Shown: positions 23,870 to 34,905, counted from the first letter of the stretch. The stretch is 64,000 bases of DNA from Riptortus pedestris (GCA_019009955.1 CM032231.1:87637501-87701500), one strand, 5' to 3'. Made by a program: numbers and translations. Notes: a model not told the origin generated them from the letters alone.

Positions 23870-23945
23870 TAGCGAATACTTAAAGTCTCCCATAGTCGGC
23901 CGTAAACAAAGCAGATTTTCCATACAAAGGAAATCGTGGATGTAA
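23870..23945 (+). mobile_element. possible HINE 5' block fragment
   Basis: CGTAAACAAAGCAGATTTTCC resembles the CGTAAACTAAGCAGATTTCCC block that marks HINE 5' ends. The hairpin before it is not preserved. Weak. Confidence 0.35.
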
Positions 23946-25084
23946 CAGTTCCTGTATCTATCTCAGTCTGTCCTTAGCCTCATGGAGAATCAAATTAAAA
24001 GAAAGATCCTTGAATATACTGTTCATAGTGTAGATGTGCCCCTTAAGTGGAAGATAAACAATAGGAGAAAAAATCCTTTTCCAGTCTAGCAAATATCTAC
24101 GAACAAATTTGAAAGTCCAAGGCCAAGGTAAACAATAATTTGTTAAAATATGACGGATGTCAATAGAAGATATAAACGAAACAGAAATTACATTCAAGTT
24201 GCTAAATGAAGGATAGACTAGCTACAGAGATATTCTCAGAGCCCCAGCACCATGATTGACGCACTTATATTTGTCAGCTTCCATTTGTATAAACAAATAG
24301 GCCAATTGGTCTTGACGATACATCTTCAGGAATCGTCGGAGATTTGAATTTTAAATGAGTCACTAACGAAATCAAAGGCCGCTTCTTCCAATAAGCACAA
24401 GCACTACGGGAAAATTATTCATAAACTCACTTAATTTGTTTACTCCTTCCTCTCTCTTTCTTCCACTCTGCCTCTCGCAGTCCCTAGTCAACTCTGGGAG
24501 TTATGTATAATTTAAAAGATGGTAAATAAGACTGCCTGAGTTAGACGTTCTGCATTTCAAAAGACCGTTGTATTTACAGAGCTTTCTCCGCTCCAGACTT
24601 CCAGGTGAGGTCAAGTACTCAGGCAAATACTAAAATAATGTTAACTCATAATCGTATTAATACCCAGCGTATAAATAAAAAAAAATTAAGTGATAAAATA
24701 ATAAAAATGTTTTTTCGAATACATTTTTAAAAGAATCGAAGTTGGGGATGGTGGACTAAAACAAAACAGTTTCAGCTACTTGCATTTCTGTTAGTTTGAA
24801 ATTTTTAAAAAAACAAATACAACACTTATTATAGTTATAAGAAAATCGTTAGAAGAACAACGTTGCACAGAAAATATGAGCACACAAATCATGTCATATG
24901 AGCGTTTTAATCTCTTTTTCTCCATAAGTAATTGCCCCAAGCAGACAAGAACTTCAAGTTAAGAGCTTAAAGTGAAAATTGGATGATCAGAAATGGTTTA
25001 CTAAAAATGAAAAAAATAATAAATAAATAGCAGTTTATATTTGTGTTACAGAAAAAATTATAGAAAAAAAATTGTATAAAATTA
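23946..25084. other. no recognised feature
   Basis: A+T-rich sequence with one short minus-strand open frame (23958-24197) lacking any family signature. Confidence 0.4.
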
Positions 25085-25260
25085 CTGTATCACAAGATTG
25101 GCTATATGAAACCATAATTTTGATCCGAAACAGAACAAAGAACATGTAAGAATTTATACATGAACCCTCCTCAAAGCCTCTCTAGTCAGGCCCGATTTCA
25201 GCAATAAACAAAATGGATCTTTAGTTTTACAAGGAACATTCGAATAAAAATTGTCTACAT
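25085..25260 (+). mobile_element. degenerate HINE core fragment
   Basis: CCCGATTTCAGCAATAAAC followed by GGATCTTTAGTTTTACA and CGAATAAAAATTG tracks the HINE core in order, without either end block. Confidence 0.5.
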
Positions 25261-25331
25261 ATTTATAAGTCAAATTGGCTTCACCTCCATCACCTATAAC
25301 GTACGATCAGTACATTTCTATAGAGAAATAT

Positions 25332-25687
25332 AAAAAAGTCTGTCACGCAGGGGCTGCGTAATCTAAGCAGATTTCCCGCGTGAAGTTTAATAATTGATAA
25401 ACCTACATACTGCTAACACAACACCGTGAATAAATATAGTACAAACGGTAATAAGAAATTTTTCCCCTCGCTCCCCGACGGGAAGCGTCTCAAATGTAAA
25501 CAAACAGGTCTGCCAAAGGCTCCCCAGAAAGCCGTTAACGAACTGGATCTTTCTTTTTACATAAAACGATTAAATATCGAATTTGGTAACGAACAAACAA
25601 CAATTGCGACTGCTAGAGCGGTAACAGACAAAAATATAGATAGACGACCTCAATAGCTGATTTCCCTTGAGGGGAAATCTGCTAAAA
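25332..25687 (+). mobile_element. HINE copy with internal deletions and no microsatellite
   Basis: The 5' end is well preserved: GTCTGTCACGCAGGGGCTGCGTAA split by the ACGCAG/CTGCGT palindrome, then AAGCAGATTTCCC. The core is shortened. After GAGCGGTAACAGACAAAAATATAGATAG it jumps directly to ACGACCTCAATAGCTG, so the TA tract and most of the 3' block are missing. Palindrome and TGCTAAAA end are present. Confidence 0.8.
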
Positions 25688-27801
25688 TGCAGAGATAGCC
25701 ATTAACGTTTCAAAATGGAACTACATGAATTTTGGAAAAGCGTTTATAAGGAATAATCATGCATGTTATACCACAAATGCATCATAATTTCGTAATTAAT
25801 TAACTCATGGGGAATATATATGTTAGTACATCTGTTCATAAAACAGTTATAAACCCTACGGTTTATACTACTATGGACCAGAAAACATTCTGGATTTTTT
25901 TACAAGTTCTTTTACAGCTGATATTTGCTTGGTTAAGAGATGTCGTTCCATCTTTGCGTATTGGATGTTTTTAATTAACATAGTTCACGCAAAAAAAAAA
26001 AAATACAAAACAATACAGTCAACAACACACTCCTTGGGTTATCCTTTTCATCAAGTATAATGAACCAATTATATTATATTTGGGTGGAATAATATGTTAA
26101 TCATCAACAGAAAACTTTTGATATTTATAAGACAGTCCGTTCTATTCTTTGTGCGTCGTGAATGCAGGCATTTATAATGGACTGACTCATAATGGCGTCT
26201 GGGCATGATGTAAATCCCCTTTGTTATGAACAGAGCTCTGTGCTATATCCTTTTGTCCATTGCTCTTTCTATGCCTCACTGTAATAATAAAAACTCTAAT
26301 CCATTGTTATTTCTGCCGACGGTGAGGTGACAACTCAGGTTTATCGAGTATACAATTTTGTGGCTCCTCATAATACGTTTATAAGAGCTTAGAACTGATG
26401 CTTACTTGTCTACTTGATAAACCTGTAATGATAGAAGGGTGGTTTTATTGTTATTTAACTATGAGTATTGCTTTAGCAACGCGCTATAGTTGAGGGATGC
26501 TCCATTTCAGCATGTGCTAAGGCATCTGGTGTACTAATTGTCCTGACACACATAGTCTGGGTCCAGATCAATCCTCTTGCACCATCAATCTCAGTATTAA
26601 TATCACTACCTCGGTATATTGAGATAGTACTTATGATGTAACACAATCAAATTCAAATTAATGTGTGCGTGCGTGCGAGAGCGTTCGTATTGTTTGTGAA
26701 TGGCAGAAAACGAACAAGGAAGGCATTTACTCCAGTAAGCATCTAAGTTTCAAGACATTTACATAAGGTTTCTAGCTAAAAGCAAAATAGAGATTAGAAT
26801 ATGATACGAAATCATCGGTTTGTCATACTAACTCGAGGAACAAAGGGCTTAATGCATTAACGGACATAACGGTATTTTCTTCAAATAAAATTTGTCTATC
26901 ATGTTTTGGACTATTGCATATTACGAATTACGATCATGTACTACCTTCCTTTATTCCTCTCAGGCTTTCAAAATGTGTATAACTCAGTAAGACCACTTCA
27001 ATGGTTTTACCTGTTCGATACGGGACAGTGAAATCAATAATTAAAATGCTACATTAATAAGGAGCAATAAAGAGATATTGATTTTTTAGTATCGGAATTC
27101 AAACTCAAATTATTCCAGTAAGGTGCTCAAGGCAGTACCTCAGAGCAGCAAGTACAGCTTAATTGTACATGCAGATCGTGGCATTAAAATGCCCCTACAG
27201 TCAATGTTTACCTCATTCGGTTTTAATCACAAGAATACCACATTCCAAGTCTCATTTCTGGCAACGTTCGTTTCAATCAGCGGCTGAATTAGAGGTTGCT
27301 ATTCTGGATATATTCAGCAAAATGCCATTCCACGGATGTTCCTTTAATCAAGAGCCACTACTAGCAAGTGCTATGCACTCCATCAGCAGTTCCCTTGAAT
27401 TGCCAAGCTTTGATACGGAACATCTAATTGTATTTCATTTCAAACAAAATCGATCAATTCTTTTCTGTAATTTGTCTGAATAAATACAAATTATTATTGT
27501 ATTTATCGCATAGATTAATGCAATAGTAACTTGATTTGGGAGATCTGCTAAGGTACTAGAGAATTTCTCCCCTGACTCCACAAATGCGTGGATTACTGTA
27601 GGCGTATATTAAGTTGAAAATGAGTAAGATATACCTGCAAGAGTTAGGAAATTATTGGATAGGTGAAATGTAATTGTAATAGCTAAGCGCCCTTACTGCC
27701 TTTTTAATCTTTGTAAATACTCTCTTGATTATGGTGGTATACTATAGCAAGAAATTGCGATGGGAAATGCTGTTATTTATTATTTTATTTTAAATACTGG
27801 T
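25688..27801. other. no recognised gene
   Basis: The plus-strand open frame 27163-27483 (106 codons) has no recognisable domain and no context supporting translation. The rest is unremarkable A+T-rich sequence. Confidence 0.4.
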
Positions 27802-27815
27802 TTATACTTAATAAA

Positions 27816-28252
27816 CATATACTTGGTGAATGGCCATCCTCAAAAAGGCTACTTCGAAGAGAAGAAGTAGTTTCATGGAGGTTAAGAATTGGCCATTCAC
27901 GACTGACTTACCTTACCTACTTACTGGAGAAGACGAACCCTACTGCCAGCACTATAATTGTAGACATACTATAAAACATATACTTACTGACTGCTATCTA
28001 AGGAGTCATATAGACCTATCATACTCTTTGACTGAATTACTACATGTCCGCAGCCCGTATATAGACTGCGTATTACACTACTTGAAACATAACATTTTCA
28101 AAAAATTATAATGTAGGACAATACTGAAAATATTTGAAGAAATGACCATACTTACGTAAATATAATAAAGTGAATATATATGTTAAATAACTGATTCGTC
28201 ACTATATCGCCCCAGAGGCGAAATGCGATTATTGTATGAATAAATAAATACA
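27816..28252 (+). pseudogene. 5'-truncated LINE, ORF2 C-terminus and 3' UTR
   Basis: The frame 27830-28111 ends with a region typical of LINE ORF2 C-termini: YLLTGEDEPYC, then TIKHILTDC, corresponding to a C-x2-C...H...C zinc-binding motif, here with the second cysteine replaced by tyrosine. A frameshift lies near the start (the expected RIGHSRLT reading is in another frame). The 3' UTR has TTCGTCACTATATCGCCCC and CGATTATTGTATGAATAAATAAA, shared with the fragment at 34122-34228. A 14-bp near-perfect duplication (TTATAsTTAATAAA) at 27802-27815 and 28253-28266 supports the limits. Confidence 0.75.
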
Positions 28253-28470
28253 TTATAGTTAATAAAAGACACATAAAACAATTAATGTTATGTTTACTTT
28301 TTAATAATTTTATCATATCATAGGAAATTGTACTTTCAACCTTTTTGTGATGAAGAACTATGGTTTTTTAGATATATTATTAACTAAAAGCCCACTTGTG
28401 ACACGTTTATGAAATCTAAAAAACTATTAAATACAAATCAAGTAAATAAATAATAATAAATAAGATATCG

Positions 28471-28530
28471 ACATACTTGTTATAGTACTATAGTTTTTGG
28501 AATATGATTTCCAAAAACTATAGTATGTCA
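28471..28530. other. near-perfect inverted repeat (hairpin)
   Basis: TACTATAGTTTTTGGAA (28487-28503) faces its exact reverse complement at 28510-28526 across a 6-nt loop. Outer GACATA/TATGTC bases extend it imperfectly. It could be a MITE remnant, a small hairpin RNA, or a chance palindrome. Confidence 0.7.
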
Positions 28531-29750
28531 TGTGATAAAGAGCTCTTTTATCAGATTATTATTGTGCATTCAAATGTAAAATTTCTTACCCAGAAATATG
28601 CTTAATCTAATATTTGTGACAAAACACTGGTATTAAATTAATACTTTTTATTAAGAAGCACTCATCAGCAAACTGCAGTTTTGCCAGTTGAAATGACATA
28701 AGGAACCTAAAACACTCACTTCTTTTCTTGATTGTAGACAATCCGAACCCGAAGTATGGAATAAAGAAGACTCAAATTTCCCCAATGAAATACTTTTGAT
28801 CTCAGAAGAATAAGACTTGCTTATAACCGCTTGTTGATGTGTTATCTCAAGCTGGCTAGCAGATCCATGCGATGTCATGGTGACACCTGCTTCCGATTTT
28901 CTTGTTAAATTAGAAGTCTTTTTTATATAGCCCCAAAGTAGTGATGAGCCCCCAAACTATGTTACAATTATTAAAACTTAGTCACAACTATTTGATGGTA
29001 TAAATATTCTCAAACTGTTACGAGGATTGAATGAATATATACGAGTATATCTCTGTACATCATTGTGCGTTGAAACCTGTTCATTTTAGGATAGTTTTTG
29101 CCAAGATTTTTCTTCTTTTTCAGCTTCCATTGCGTCAATACTGAAAGACGTTTCATAATACAAAGGGGTACGAAGAGAAGAATTAACAATGGCATGAATG
29201 GAAATCAGCGCTCTGATAATTATGGCTTAAAGATCAATACGAATGCCGGTTGACACGCGTGCGCTTAGCACCCTACATTTAATGTACTTAATATCATGAC
29301 AAGCGATTCTAAATAATTCCAACGAATCTGAAAATCCATTAACTTCCCCATTGTAAAGAAGTAATCATATTTTCATAAATAAATAATAATAATCCTATAA
29401 ATAAATATCACATGAATCGGTAAATAAAACAACAGAACCGCAACCCGTATTAACGTAATACCTAATCAAATAGCTCAAGATTATTCACTTCAATAACAAC
29501 AAACAAAGTTTGTCAAACACCCGATCACGTCATATGACTTTCTCATATCATTTTCTGTTTCTCCAGTAAGAAGAACCCAAGGAACAAGGCTTGACAATTA
29601 CTCGCGACATGTGATGCTTAGTGATACAGTAGTTTGCTTTTATGAGGAAATCGCACGAGGAAGAAAATGGAAAGGGAAATCAGTAGGAAAACAATTGTTT
29701 AAACTACATTTGCAGAAACATTGATCATGGAACATTATTTCATATGAATC
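28531..29750. other. no recognised gene
   Basis: Short open frames on the minus strand (28651-28878, 29010-29195) have no family signature. No element ends seen. Confidence 0.4.
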
Positions 29751-29754
29751 ATAA

Positions 29755-29975
29755 TGCCGAAGATAGATTTACTCCCCTCCTAAACCCTCCTACCTTGGGT
29801 TTAGGTGCCCTATCAAATTAAACTTGATCTTTAGTTTTACATGGTACTCATAAATATCAAGTAATTACAGGATGTTAAAATACACGCACACACAAATAAA
29901 TTTGAATGGACTTCATTTCAGTTATCTCCTAGGATCGTTTCACGAGTTTCTTAATAGCTGAATTCCTTTAGAAAA
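29755..29975 (+). mobile_element. degenerate HINE copy
   Basis: CTTGATCTTTAGTTTTACATGG, a short ACACGCACACAC repeat in place of (TA)n, then TTTGAATGGACTTCATTTCAG and ATCTCCTAGGATCG, in family order. Ends are decayed. Confidence 0.55.
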
Positions 29976-30414
29976 AAATACAAAACGGTACCTCTCACAC
30001 TAAAATCTGTGTTATTGAGTCTTCCTGTTTTAAAAGGAATTGTCAACGTCAAGGTCATATTTTGTAGCGGACAAACATATGGTATTAACAGTGCCTCATT
30101 AAACATGCTCAGAATTGGACACAAAAAGTTATTCTGTTTACCATAAATATAAAATAAATATAATTATTTTATTACCCCCAGAAAAAGTATATTTGAGAAT
30201 TCAGAATGAAAACTTATTTCCACTGAGGCGTTTTCGAATATATAAATAGGAGATAAGGAGTTTAATTATCAAAGCGGACTTAAAGGTCCCAAGACAGGGG
30301 AGAAATACTTAACAAGTTACAAACTTGGCTATTTAATTATTCATGGAGTTGCTAAAAGGGTTGAGAAACTATGGAACGGACAGACCACCTGGTCTAAGCT
30401 GCTGTCTGGGTTCA

Positions 30415-30560
30415 ACGTCGGTAAATTCAGAAATGCCTTCACTATTAAGAATTCATTTAGTGATTTACTTACTGAATAAAATTGCTAATCCACCCTCTCA
30501 AAGGTAAGATAGACCCTCGCAATAAACATTAGTTGTAAGGAGAGGAAATTAAATTTATTA
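30415..30560 (+). mobile_element. possible decayed SINE
   Basis: GGGTTCAACGTC (box B-like), TTTAGTGATTTACTTACTGAATAAA and CCACCCTCTCAAAGGTAAG follow the SINE order, but with many changes. Low confidence. Confidence 0.35.
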
Positions 30561-31129
30561 AATAAATGATAAATTCGAATTTTACTTATATATTAGATAC
30601 GAAAAGTTCAGATATTATTACAATTATATGTGCTATGCGTCTTTTTAAAAAATATTAAATAGACCCTAAATTGTATGTTCCTTTTTTTTCTTAAACGCTT
30701 TAAATGAAGAATATTGTAATGTACGTTTTTTCAGGATTAACTTAGAGATGAATCATTCATAACCCGCAATTAATGTTAGAATTAGAATAATCAGCTTCGG
30801 GGAGCATATGATAGGACAGTTGAAATCAAATTTCATGCGGGCCGCTAATCTGTCCAAGAAAATGTCTGCCGAACTTAGCATTTGTAAGTAAGAGCATCAA
30901 TATGCAGAGAGAGCTCTCGACGAGACGGGAATATTTAACTTCACGACCCACTTCAAGGCGGCCGCGGGCTAGGACCAAGGAAATTATATAACTCTCACCA
31001 ATGGCGAATGTTATATACCGAAATTAGTTAAACGGTAAAGAAAATAAAAAAGAAGACTTAGTTGGTCCTTCAAAAGCTTGCCATCCTGAGAAAACGTAAT
31101 AATATTAATTTGGCTAATGCTAATATTCC
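30561..31129. other. no recognised gene
   Basis: Contains two GC-rich islets (GCGGGCCGC at about 30838, GCGGCCGCGGGC at about 30958) in otherwise A+T-rich sequence. No coding signal. Confidence 0.4.
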
Positions 31130-31249
31130 TGTGGTATATTAATACATTGTATTTAACATATGATAAAAAAGACACATGTGAGAAACAAAAGAATGAATTA
31201 TTGTGTTCTGTTACTATGAAAATAAAGTGGTGTATGTGAATAAATTACA
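31130..31249 (+). repeat. left LTR, 120 bp
   Basis: Begins TGTGGTATATTAATACATT and ends GTGAATAAATTACA. Matches the right LTR in order over its length (TGTGGGATATTGATACATT ... AAAATAAAGTGG ... ATATATTACA). Confidence 0.85.
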
Positions 31250-31250
31250 T

Positions 31251-31263
31251 TGGCGACAAGGAT
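31251..31263 (+). promoter_or_regulatory. putative primer-binding site
   Basis: TGGCGACAAGGAT lies one base after the LTR's terminal ACA, the normal position of a tRNA primer-binding site. I do not assign the tRNA. Confidence 0.6.
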
Positions 31264-31363
31264 TAAAAAAATAAAGCGAGGAGGGAAGAAAAAGAATCCT
31301 CCAAATGGTACAGTTGGGGCAGAAGAAAGGAAAAATGTGAGTAGCCAAAATTGTATTGGTCAT

Positions 31364-31624
31364 GTAGTGAAGAGGTTTGGATTTGTGTATATGGAAATTG
31401 AAGTGGCCGGGCGTGATGCAATACAGAATATAAATGGGTACATTGTTAATGGACAGCCTATGAAAGTGGAAGCTGCAACAAGCTGTAAAGGTCATAGTAC
31501 ACCCACAACAAAGATATTTGTTGGAAATTTAGCTGATAAGGTGAAAGCTAGTCAAGTTCGAAACCTGTTTTCTAAGTATGGAACTGTAGTTGAGTGTGAT
31601 ATTGTGCGCAATTGTGGTTTTTTT
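31364..31624 (+). pseudogene. captured Lark/RBM4-like RRM segment
   Basis: The open frame 31250-31645 translates to the second half of one RRM and the first half of the next. RRM1 RNP1 is KRFGFVYM (frame residues 41-48), followed by [11 protein letters not shown] and the linker. RRM2 RNP2 is KIFVGNL (88-94), then [13 protein letters not shown], and RRM2 RNP1 is cut and altered (RNCGFF). This order and wording match the Lark/RBM4 family of RNA-binding proteins. The segment has no intron, lies in sense orientation between PBS and polypurine tract, and the frame closes right after the break. The first ATG is at 31391, inside RRM1, so a complete RRM cannot be made. It was most likely acquired from an mRNA by template switching. 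Confidence 0.85.
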
Positions 31625-31643
31625 ACATTTTCCCAGCTTCTTT

Positions 31644-31656
31644 AAAGGGGGAGAGT
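31644..31656 (+). promoter_or_regulatory. polypurine tract
   Basis: AAAGGGGGAGAGT directly precedes the TGTGGG start of the right LTR, the expected plus-strand primer position for an LTR element. Confidence 0.75.
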
Positions 31657-31778
31657 TGTGGGATATTGATACATTATATGTAACATATGATAAAAACATG
31701 TGCAACACAAAAGAGTGAAATATTGTATTGTATGATTATTTAAAGAATGAATTATTGTATTCTGTTACTATGAAAATA
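31657..31778 (+). repeat. right LTR, 5' portion
   Basis: TGTGGGATATTGATACATT onward, with an extra internal stretch (ATTGTATTGTATGATTATTTAAAG) not present in the left LTR, to the LINE insertion point at CTATGAAAATA. The remainder of this LTR lies at 32379-32413. Confidence 0.8.
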
Positions 31779-32378
31779 TTTATTTATTTATTTGAAGAGC
31801 TCCGCAACTAGGGCGAAGTCGCTCAGGACCATTTATTTGAATTCTCTAAATTAAAATAAAGATAAAATGTTTTCAGAATTATTAAGACATAGTATAAAGT
31901 ACAGGGAAATATAATTAAGGAAATGTTAAAATAATGCTATATGAAACAATACAATTTTAGATAAATCCTGGCATGAGGGTGATGGAAGTCTAAGACACTT
32001 GTTTAAAAATGTATTATACAGAGATATAAAACGTAGAGAAATGAGTGGATTAGGTGAGGTTTAAAGTTTGTTGTAAATGTCAGTTGTCTTCAAGTGGTTT
32101 AATAGTGTATTTATATGTGGGCTACCTTCTGTTAATAGTTCGTTCAAGTCGTTGGGTAAGTTCAAATGTTCACGTAGTCTGTAGTCGGTCAGGAGATGTT
32201 TAATGGTCAGTACTGAGTTACAGTGAGTGCATGTAGGTCGATCTTTACGGTTTATGAGGCATGAATGTGTAAGTAGTGAATGTCCGATTCTAAGCCTAGT
32301 CAACACCACTTGATCTCGTCTGGTTAGATTTTCCAGAAATTTCCCTTTGTTTGGGATGTCTAGTATTTATATGTCTAG
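31779..32378 (-). mobile_element. LINE insertion with perfect target duplication
   Basis: A 5'-truncated LINE, about 600 bp, inserted into the right LTR. The 10-bp target duplication TATGAAAATA is seen at 31769-31778 and 32379-32388. On the minus strand the frame 32309-32061 reads TRLRIGHSLLTHSCL, then PTCTHCNSVLTIKHLLTDY, the LINE ORF2 C-terminal zinc-binding region with the last cysteine replaced by tyrosine. The 3' UTR ends in an (AAAT)n tail. Same tail type as 4654-4705. It post-dates the LTR element. Confidence 0.85.
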
Positions 32379-32413
32379 TATGAAAATAAAGTGGTATATT
32401 TGAATATATTACA
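32379..32413 (+). repeat. right LTR, 3' portion
   Basis: TATGAAAATAAAGTGGTATATTTGAATATATTACA, read in two parts, matches the last 35 bp of the left LTR and ends ACA. ACTCC follows, comparable to the ATTCC before the left LTR. Confidence 0.8.
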
Positions 32414-34107
32414 ACTCCCTTTGGGTTGAACTCCTTTGAAAATAGTGTGCTAAGAATAAAGAGCCAGTGGCTCAATACCTCACTCAAATATGTAAAACAT
32501 TTTCCTGCATTTAAGGACCTTGAATATGACAAGTCAGTCATGGTCAAGGTATATGATGATATTCAACGGTGAAGGTGTTAAAATCGGTCATCAAGATACA
32601 ACCAGCAAGCAATAATGTATCAGGTGCATATCAATTCTGCAAAATATCCCGTCACTTGTAGTTTTATACTCCAAGGGCTTCCATAAATATACATGGACTG
32701 ATATGAATATAAAAACCGACAGGACCTTCAGAGTTGGCTGGCTGATTAAGACTAATCACTCGTTGGTTACAATAAAATTCAGTCAACGATCAAAAAAGAT
32801 TCACAAGAATAAGTTAAAGAAGCTATTAAATAATTTATTGCTAGTTATCTACATTTTCCTTTACAGGTTTTTAAATAACTAAATACTACAAATGAATTGC
32901 CTCTTAAATGTAAAAAACTAATGACCGTCTTATCATAACTGTGTACCATCCTAATAAGAACATACGAAAAATAAGTGCTAATTCATACAAGGTATTACAT
33001 TTTACTATAAAGATGGATACTATCAATTTAACCAGAAAATATTTAAATAAATGTATCGGATTCCATGAATAATATTTAAAATGTAGATGTATCGGATTTC
33101 CATGAATATTATTTTAAAATATTTACTAGTTATAGATTAAATACACAAAGAACAAGTTTTTATATACATACGATGATTTTACCCACATGATTATGAAAAT
33201 TGTTGCTAGACAAAACCAATGGATAATACAGTAAAATTAAATTTATCAAATAGAGAAGATAAGAGTAATGGCAGGAGGTCTTTATTGACATTTAGGTGAA
33301 AACACTTTCACATTATTTTATATGTTGTGGAAAAAAAAGCCACAGAATAGGTGGCGTTGGTAGAAACGGAAAGGTTAGGAGTAGTATGAAGCAAATGTAT
33401 TGTGAATTGAAGAAAAATGTTAACTCACATTAATTTGTTTCGATATAAAAATTGATTGATATTTTTTCATATAGTATCTTCTACAAGATCTATATGGCAA
33501 TTGATCAAACAAGGGAATAAGAGGTCCACAAGGACATTCAGTGGTTCCCCGTTGCCTTCTGCATCAGACCAAAAGCACAATAAAGAAATATTCATTCACA
33601 GCAATAAGGCATAAGTGGAGAAAATATCACTGGAGGCCTTAGTTGTTAGAGAAGCATTCCTCCGTAGCCTGCAGCATTCACAAGCTGACAAATGATAGGC
33701 ATTGACCACGACATCCATCTATCAATCAGTCGTGCCACACTTATATGCTTTAAGAGAAATTTAGTCCAGGACGGAGTTTTGTGCCATATGAAAGTTATAT
33801 AGAGCTAGATAGTACCCCCCCCCTCCTCCTCACAACAAGTCTTTATGCTATTTTCATATCTCCCTATTTCATGTCTCGTCAACATGGCAATTCTCACATT
33901 CCTTCTAGTCAAAGGACATTCCATTGGAGACGTCGAGATCAATTAGATGATGAACAGAAATTTGTCTATCTACGGCATATTTTATTTTTTAAGGCATGTA
34001 TTCTTTTTAGAAAACATTCAATGAATTAGGAGGTTAGTTTCATCATGTAATATTCGTTAATAATTTGCATACTTGTGAATACTGACTGTTTTAATAAATA
34101 ATCAATC
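32414..34107. other. no recognised gene; short tandem duplication at 33051-33121
   Basis: A 35-36 bp unit beginning ATGTATCGGAT occurs twice in a row at 33051-33086 and 33087-33121. The open frame at 33781-34029 has no recognisable domain. Confidence 0.45.
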
Positions 34108-34121
34108 AAAATTTGATTTTT

Positions 34122-34228
34122 ATTTATTCATACAATAATCGCTTTTCGCAACTGGGGCGATTTAGCGACGAATCAGTTATTTAACATACAACATAATAAT
34201 TAACATATAACATATTTAACATTAAAGG
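34122..34228 (-). mobile_element. LINE 3' UTR insertion with 14-bp target duplication
   Basis: A 107-bp minus-strand copy of the LINE 3' UTR (CGTCGCTAAATCGCCCC, CGATTATTGTATGAATAAATA). It is flanked by perfect AAAATTTGATTTTT duplications at 34108-34121 and 34229-34242. An extremely 5'-truncated insertion. Confidence 0.85.
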
Positions 34229-34285
34229 AAAATTTGATTTTTGGCATAGTTATTGAATATCAGGACAATTCATTTTTATATATAT

Positions 34286-34320
34286 AGCTGCTGTCTGTAA
34301 TATCGCTATAGACAGCAGCT
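34286..34320. other. inverted repeat (hairpin)
   Basis: AGCTGCTGTCT at 34286-34296 and its exact reverse complement at 34310-34320. With G-T and two more pairs inside, the stem reaches about 14 bp around a short loop. Confidence 0.7.
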
Positions 34321-34454
34321 GGAGTGTCAGAGTAACGAGGAAGTGTCTAACATCTAACGATATGCACTTTGATATTATCTGAGAAAGTATATTTTACACT
34401 CGGTTATCCCTCTGACAGATCGCAACCTATACCCTCCACCAACCATGAAAACGG

Positions 34455-34905
34455 TGTAAAAGTAACCTATTTGAACGTTTCTTGTAAAACTAAAGATCAA
34501 GTTCGTTAACGGATGAAATCGGGCTAGGGTAGAGTAGGGGGAGGATTTAGAAGGAAGTATCCGTAAATCAAAAATACGAAATATCTTTGCGATTATTAGT
34601 TATTTAAAAAAAAAAAACTCTTCTTGTATCACATCTAATTTACTATAAATGCTCAATTACACATGTCTCTAACCTGAATATTAACCCAGATATTTGCATC
34701 TCTTAGTATTCAACCCATAGTAAAACCTCACTTCTACTCATCTGATTTTCATTTTGTGTAAATCAGCCATTGAAAATTTGATATCTAGCTCACATTTGAA
34801 TTTCTGATTCCACTAAACTTTTTACTACGAGAGAATAGAAAATAGATGATAAGGTGAGCTTGTAAGAGTATAATATTCCAATGCGTGGGAAATCTGCTTT
34901 GTTTT
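34455..34905 (-). mobile_element. HINE copy, partial
   Basis: On the minus strand the 5' subterminal block AAGCAGATTTCCCACGC lies near 34905-34885. The core follows (CCCGATTTCATCCGTTAACG, ACTTGATCTTTAGTTTTACA). The sequence fades before the microsatellite and 3' block. Confidence 0.65.

Larger units (their letters stand above)
31130..32413 (+). mobile_element. miniature LTR element carrying a host RRM gene piece
   Basis: Left LTR 31130-31249 (120 bp, TGTGG...ACA), a primer-binding-like TTGGCGACAAGGAT straight after it, a 407-bp interior, a polypurine tract, and a right LTR starting at 31657 that is split by a LINE (31779-32378) and ends at 32413. The outer flanks, ATTCC and ACTCC, look like a 5-bp target duplication with one change. 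The interior has no gag or pol; its only recognisable content is part of a two-RRM protein (31364-31624). This is a non-autonomous, TRIM-sized element that has acquired a host gene fragment. The LTRs differ at several sites, and the right one has extra sequence, so it is not very recent. Confidence 0.8.

Noticed and set aside
31214..31495. Minus-strand frame overlapping the RRM segment
   Set aside because: The plus-strand frame contains clear RRM motifs; the other is its shadow.
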